Assembly: GCA_963693305.1 (NCBI GenBank)
Contig: OY855906.1
Span: 25,242,289-25,306,288, forward strand
Direction of reading: 5' to 3'
Source: Meandrina meandrites
Lineage: Eukaryota; Cnidaria; Anthozoa; Scleractinia; Meandrinidae
DNA length: 64,000 nt
Under the pieces are notes generated by a model. That model did not search any database. It was not told where the DNA came from and was given only the letters and a program-made list of their open reading frames with translations. The position numbers were made by a program, and so were the translations under genes. This document shows, one piece after another, positions 59,002 to 64,000 of the stretch; position 1 is the stretch's first letter, and every line of letters starts with the position of its first letter.

Positions 59002-61363
59002 GTTTTACGTATAATTTCGCATGAACGCTAACATATCTCTTTGGTACAACGATATGCAGTACCCAGTCCATAAAGGCTAGCCCTTTGTACCATGGGAATG
59101 CCTGGAATTGAATCAACAGATGCATAGTTGCTGTTTTGCAGTATCAGGTTTAAAGAAGGTTGTACAGAGAAGCTTTTAAATTGAGAGAAACCTCACCTTA
59201 ATAATTTTCTCAGAGAGAAGAACACCAAATAAGTAATACTAAACCGAAAATAAAGAAGGGTGGAAAGGATCAAAACAGTCAACGAGAGGCAAGAATGAAA
59301 ACAAGTTTGTTTATGATGGCATCGTACGTGACGAAGCATTTTTAGTCAGCAATTAATTTAAACTTAATTTAAGCATACATCAGTTCAAAACAATGTCCTT
59401 TGTATATCTACAAACTTCCTTTCTCCAATTAAAAACGTGGCTTACAATTTCTCCAAAGAAGACAGTCCAGCAAATGTCTTTGCAGTCAGCCTTTGAATCT
59501 TGTTGTCATTAAGAAACCTAAAATAAAAGGTATTGCAATTTATTTTGTAAACAGAGTATACAATATGTAAGGTTCATCCTGTTAGTATGTCACGTTATAA
59601 ATTTAACCTTCTTCTAGTTGGTTGTGCAGACGTCTTTGAAACCCTTTGCTAATAAATAGTCAAGGTCACCAGCTGTAAGTCCAAAACTTCTAGGGTTCCT
59701 ATTTTTCATTGCGACAATCAACGCGAAATGTTCTTATGTCGTTGACAGTTTTTTGCCTGTGTTTTTTTCTTTTTTGCTCTTTGATGAATGATTAAATTTC
59801 TTCTTGGCTATAACCACTCGTATCCAACAAGGGCGAATGGAATAATTGTTTTATGAAATTCTTCTTTAGAAAAATCAACTGGACATTTCATTTTGATGTA
59901 AACGAAGTGATAGTATGAGGAGGCGGGAAAATTTGTGTCGCGGTGTTCACTTCTTGAGTTGAATGAAACAGGCGAGGAAAGCGTGCGAGAGAGTTTTCTT
60001 CTGCAGATTTTCCTTGAACAATTTCCTTGCAAATCGTCCTTTCATCCTGGAAAATTGTGACAATAATTAAGGTTTACGGGAGGATCCGAAGCAATAGCTT
60101 TTCTGGAAATTATACGCCTTGTGCAAGACGAGAGAAGCAAGTGTTTACACATTGTACTTGTTTACGGCTCCACGGCTATCATCAAGACTACTACATTATG
60201 CTGAAACGAAATTGCACTCAGACTCGATGAAGTTTATTGAAGTATAAAAGGACAAGACTTGACTGAAGTGCTAAGCGTAATTTTACGTCGAACACTGAAT
60301 GAAATTGTGTCAGTTTTCTGGTCTTCCCGTAAATTATTTGCCGCTTTTCTTCTTCGTTCAGTCGCTTTTGTTGTACATTTACAAGTATTTTTAATTAAAC
60401 ATTTCGCATCAATCCTTTCAGTTTTACGTAGTTGAGTCAACTTTGGCATTTTAGTAGTATCTGTGTGGTTTTAGGGAAGGCAATGTCGATTATTTCTTCT
60501 ATAAGCTTATAAAGCTCGCCAAATTTGCCATTTTTCTGATGGAACTTTTGCTTCCTGCAGGAACATTTTAAGCTGAGCGGCACTCTCCGCACTCGTTTCC
60601 CATATAAGGTCAAATATAGGTATATTGGCTGATAACCGGGACTCAGTAAACCAATCAAAAAGCTAGAAAAGCAATATCCGAGGTTGAGAATTTAATAATA
60701 ACTGATAACCGTGGGCTCTTATTACACTTACAATATTTTAAGCTTCGATAAACCAACGAAAGTATTGTCAGGCAGCTCTTCCAGTAGATTCTGTTGAAGA
60801 TACCTAAACGATGAAAATTAATCAAGCCACAAGTTTAGAATTACGAATAACAGACGTGGCAGCAGTAAATATAAACTAAAAGCAAGTTTAGTATTGTGCA
60901 TATATTTAACAAATTTGTTGTTAACTTACAGGTGTTGTAAATTCCTTGTGTCATTAAACGCGTTCTTATCAATCATATTTATCTTGTTTTGTCTGAAGCT
61001 CCTTCAACGATAAAATAAAAATTAACATTCATTTAAGGCTCACTATTTATAAATGGTAGTTGCTTAAATTCAATTGTCATATTTCAAATGATCCTGAAAA
61101 TTTCAACTTACAATGTTGTCAGTGATGTAAGTGAAGCCAAGGTGGTCGACGAAATATCTTCTATCAAGTTGAAGCTACAGTCCCTTTAAAGGCGAATCGA
61201 AAATGAATTAAGATATTTATAAAACTCTTTTGCATGTTTGCTTGTTTGTGTGCTACCTTTGGTCATTATCCACATTTCTACATGTACTTACAAAGTCTGA
61301 AGATTTATCAAATTGTCGAAAACGCCATCAGGTAAGTTCCTTATAAAATTCCATTCAAGCTTC
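58063..61363 (-). CDS. LGR gene: six leucine-rich-repeat exons
   Basis: Minus-strand exons, each one LRR and each with AG acceptor and GTAAGY/GTGAGT donor. 61292..61363: KLEWNFIRNLPDGVFDNLIN. 61112..61183: DCSFNLIEDISSTTLASLTS. 60930..61001: SFRQNKINMIDKNAFNDTRN. 60732..60803: YLQQNLLEELPDNTFVGLSK. 59446..59517: FLNDNKIQRLTAKTFAGLSS. 58063..58140: NLENNSLSLKDFSPDAFNGL. Five are exactly 72 bp and the last 78 bp, all splitting a codon after base 2. This is the known phase-2 pattern of LGR genes. They form the extracellular ligand-binding domain, read into the 7TM exon at 57840. Exons upstream of 61363 (signal peptide, possible LDLa) were not identified; the gene may start outside recognisable sequence. 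Confidence 0.82.
58322..59001 (+). pseudogene. CR1/L2-like LINE 3' fragment in an LGR intron
   Basis: The frame at 58337-58825 starts FISSRIDYCNSLLYGLPACQ and has VQNSAARLVF, LHWLPVKYRIDFKVLLLTFK, PYISELI and LWNNLP, the C-terminal region of CR1/Jockey-type RT proteins. It is 5'-truncated (no RT catalytic core), with a 3' untranslated tail GCGCAATATAAGTCAATTAT and an (ATT)n end at 58970-59001. Opposite in orientation to the host gene. Confidence 0.85.
59518..60731. other. LGR intron, nothing else recognised
   Basis: The long intron between two LRR exons. Frames of 67-74 residues are seen on both strands but match no LRR pattern. Confidence 0.5.
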
Positions 61364-61547
61364 CTAAAATGAAATTGTACAGACTGATAAGAAAGAGAGA
61401 ACTAGACAATTCTCTCAGATACCGATAAATTTATATTACAACATAATATTTAACACAGCCATTTTTAACATTGAACATCTTTTTTGCCCTGTGTTATAGA
61501 AAAACCTTTCACCAGGGAACGGTGTATTTTAATATTGTAAAGTGCCT

Positions 61548-62303
61548 ATGAAATGACAATCAAGTTAAGCTCATTTAAAAGGCCTTTCAAAAATAAGAAA
61601 GGTGGTGTTTTTCTTTTTCTGATATCTTTTCTCGTTCCAGTGAGATATTCACGATTTGTGTTATGCAAATTAGTTAACTGATGACGTCATAAGCTGTGAT
61701 ATCTCTAAAACTACTCAAGCAATGTTATTGAAACTTAGCACAAGTATTGTACTCTAAGAAATACATCACATGTTACATAGTCTGGTGTTGCTATGGCAAC
61801 ACTTTTGGTTTTGGTTTTTGTTCTTTTTGGTTCTCTTCATGCCGAAATGGCAATCCCGGGTTTTGATCCATTCCAAACCTCATCCGCCATCTGAAGGGAC
61901 ATTTGGATATCTAGCGCAATGAGCACATTATGTATCTTTTTATAAGACCATTTGCTTCTCTTTATAAAGTCACAAATCGTAATATTTGATTCAAAGAGGA
62001 AAAAGACTGGAACTAAAAGTATTGCCATAGCAACATTAAAATATGTACCAAATGGTGTATTTCCTAGGTACAATAATGATGCAAAGTTTCAATTATTTTG
62101 CTGTAGTAGTTACAGAGCTATTACTGATTTTGTGTTTTTACGCCATACTTTCACAACTTTTGACGTCATCAGTTATCTAATTTGCATGATACAAAAACGT
62201 GAATATTTCTGGAACGAAAGAAGATATTAGAAAAAAAAATCTCTCTTAATTTTGAAAGGCCTTTCAAATGAGCTCAACTTGTGTTCCGTTTCATAGGAAA
62301 TTT
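61548..62303. mobile_element. Long fold-back element, over 300-bp arms
   Basis: The left arm from CCTATGAAATGACAATCAAG and the right arm ending with the complement of CCTATGAAACGGAACACAAG pair through shared blocks: AGGCCTTTCAAA, TTAACTGATGACGTCA, ATTGAAACTT, GTTGCTATGGCAA. The centre is near 61925. No transposase. Located upstream of the last LRR exon I found. Confidence 0.85.
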
Positions 62304-62746
62304 AAAACATCCCAATACGTTTATCTTTCTTTAACATATTTCCAATGTCGAACAGCTTCCCCCAGACCGGTTTAATACATGTATATTTCTAAATGCTGAT
62401 AATATTTTGTTAAAGTTTGGGACTCTCGAGTACCGTTCGGGTAAAAATGCAGACTGCAGACTGCAGGCTAGCACACTGCAGACTGCAAAGATGGCAACTC
62501 GAGTAAAAAAAAAATGACAGTTTGCTATTTCGTAGAGCGGCCAATCTAAGGTAAGCGGTTCGCTATGCAAAAGAGAAACATTTGCATACGCGGCTCTGTT
62601 TTATCAACGGATCGTTTTTATCAACCATGGAACTTCAGCTTTATTCACGAAAACTTGATATGCGATATACGCTTGTCTAACGGTAATGTAATGTATGCAA
62701 AGACACGCGAAACCATTAAAACGCCTCAGACATTGCTAAGCATTTT

Positions 62747-63088
62747 AAGGCTGGTTTTCACTAGCGCATAAGCACAAGCATAAGCATAAGCACAAACACT
62801 CGCATAAGCAAGTGAGAACACCCAAGACATAAGCATAAGCATAAGCACAAGAAGAACGAACATTGTTCGTTCTTCTTGTGCTTATGTTATGCTTATGTCG
62901 TAGTGCGAACGCGAGTGAAATAAGCATAAGCATAAGGGTTATAATCCGCCATCTTGATTGCAGTTGAGGAAAGCTGGTATCGAGGAATTTTGTTATTGCT
63001 GCGCCTGCGTATACTCTTATGCTTATGTCCTGGTGTTCTCACTTGCTTCTTAATTTCTTATGCTTATGCGCTAGTGAAAACCAGCCTT
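62747..63088. mobile_element. MITE with AAGGCTGGTTTTCACTAGCG ends and CATAAG sub-repeats
   Basis: Terminal inverted repeats of about 30 bp. Interior with more than twelve CATAAG/CTTATG hexamers and a perfect palindrome AAGCACAAGAAGAACGAACA / complement at about 62845-62884. Sub-terminal repeats of this type are typical transposase-binding arrays. Confidence 0.8.
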
Positions 63089-63227
63089 TACTGACCTATC
63101 CCTCGTTTTTAAGCAGCAGAATATTAACGAGTAAGTAAAAAAAAAATAGAATTACGGTTTCTGGTGGAAATATTTGCTACTTTTAAAAGGCAAGTTAGTC
63201 AGTTTCGATGCCGCCAGACATTTTCTG

Positions 63228-63385
63228 CTAGTTTGCAGTCTGCGGTCTGCAGCCTGCGGTCTGCGGTCTGCGGTCTGCGGTCTGCGGTCTGCGGTCTGCG
63301 GTCTGCGGTCTGCGGTCTGCGGTCTGCGGTCTGCGGTCTGCGGTCTGCGGTCTGCGGTCTGCGGTCTGCGGTCTGCGGTCTGCGT
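63228..63385. repeat. (CTGCGGT)n minisatellite, about 22 units
   Basis: Near-perfect heptamer array. It is open in several frames on both strands because 7 is not a multiple of 3 and no unit contains a stop; the frames (for example SAVCGLR repeats) are artefacts. A few related CTGCAGA units occur at 62449-62490. Confidence 0.97.
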
Positions 63386-64000
63386 TTTCACCCGACTGCT
63401 CGAAAACTGTGTAACTCTTAACTGCCTGCATGCATATTTGCTTAAGGGACTTGGGTCCAGCATCGTTATCAGTTTGTTTTTATTTAATGAACATTTTTAC
63501 ACTTACAGTGTTTGTATTGAAGAAATGTTGGCAAATGCACCTGGTCCTATTCTAAAGAGACGGTTTCCACTCAAGTCCCTAAAAAGGTTTCAAATTGATT
63601 AGATCAAGTCACTGCTTTTAAGATATGTTGCACATCTTCGAGTGAGGCTCTTGCTGTCTCGGCTACAAATAAAATCTGGAATTTACATTAAGCAAAAAAA
63701 AAATCCCTTGCAGCATAACTACAATAATATTGGACTGCGAAGAGATTATAGTGGTAGGACTCTGGTGAAAAAAAAAAATCAGCGAAGTGGCGTTTAAACC
63801 AGCTGGAAGACACAAAGAGATCATGGTTAGAAGGTTTGACAGGCTTTTTTCTGTTGAAATGTATTTTTTTCCTATTGTTTCCTATTGTTTTTTAAGCTCA
63901 ATACTACAGTCCACGCGACTACTTTAAATTCGAGCCACAAATGACTTTATTAGCAACTGAAAGGACCCTAGTCAGCCACTCCTGTGTTTCTGTTAACATA
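63386..64000. other. No gene recognised
   Basis: Window end; AT-rich with no recognisable frame or repeat boundary. Confidence 0.4.

Noticed and set aside
63152..63602. Several overlapping repeat frames on both strands
   Set aside because: By-products of the heptamer minisatellite.

Overview
This is a eukaryotic window, most likely from an anthozoan cnidarian (stony coral or sea anemone). That assignment is inference. It rests on two rhodopsin-class receptors of cnidarian flavour, a relaxin-receptor-like LGR gene built from phase-2 72-bp leucine-rich-repeat exons, GIY-YIG Penelope-like elements, CR1/L2-like LINE debris, a tRNA-derived SINE and a dense population of fold-back elements and MITEs. 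No prokaryotic operons, rRNA or tRNA genes are seen.

The centrepiece is a complete 16.4-kb Polinton/Maverick (adintovirus-like) element at 23030..39457 with 349-bp terminal inverted repeats. All hallmark genes are open: protein-primed DNA polymerase B, DD(35)E integrase, adenain-type maturation protease, A32/FtsK-type packaging ATPase, double-jelly-roll major capsid protein and single-jelly-roll penton. It also carries a PLA2-domain protein sharing an N-terminal zinc-ribbon-like domain with a paralogue, basic core-like proteins, a Pro-rich acidic protein, a collagen-like fibre and a pair of cysteine-rich paralogues. The polymerase reads inward from the left end and the Cys-rich gene inward from the right end. 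Most virion genes lie on the minus strand at 29.0-35.4 kb, and the ATPase and fibre form a plus-strand pair. Features that look unusual are: (i) each TIR contains a 206-bp imperfect palindrome resembling a hairpin telomere; (ii) nearly every gene has a TATATA-type motif 3-25 bp before its ATG; (iii) a GTGGGG...CCCCAC palindrome, often with a GCAACTNAGTTGC core, is scattered at gene ends and inside reading frames.

The Polinton sits inside a minus-strand Penelope-like element (PLE). The PLE frame runs into the right end and resumes in phase at the left end. That PLE is joined head-to-head to a second, inverted copy of its own 3' part. A second PLE family at 43.7-46.3 kb shows the same head-to-head arrangement as a 2.6-kb palindrome. 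All four PLE 3' ends carry a hammerhead-ribozyme-like motif.

Host genes: an intact class A GPCR at 8.2-9.3 kb (minus) with a degraded partial copy at 5.7-5.95 kb; a kinase-like gene on the minus strand at 49.1-54.9 kb whose visible exons have lost the Lys, HRD and DFG catalytic residues (putative pseudokinase); and the 3' half or more of an LGR/relaxin-receptor-like gene at 56.1-61.4 kb (minus) with six LRR exons, a hinge-7TM exon and a probable separate tail exon.

The rest is repeat-derived: paired PIF/Harbinger ORF1 relics, TTAA-flanked T2/Kolobok-like MITEs, a mariner-like MITE, long fold-backs, a tandem 0.65-kb duplication, microsatellites and a heptamer minisatellite.
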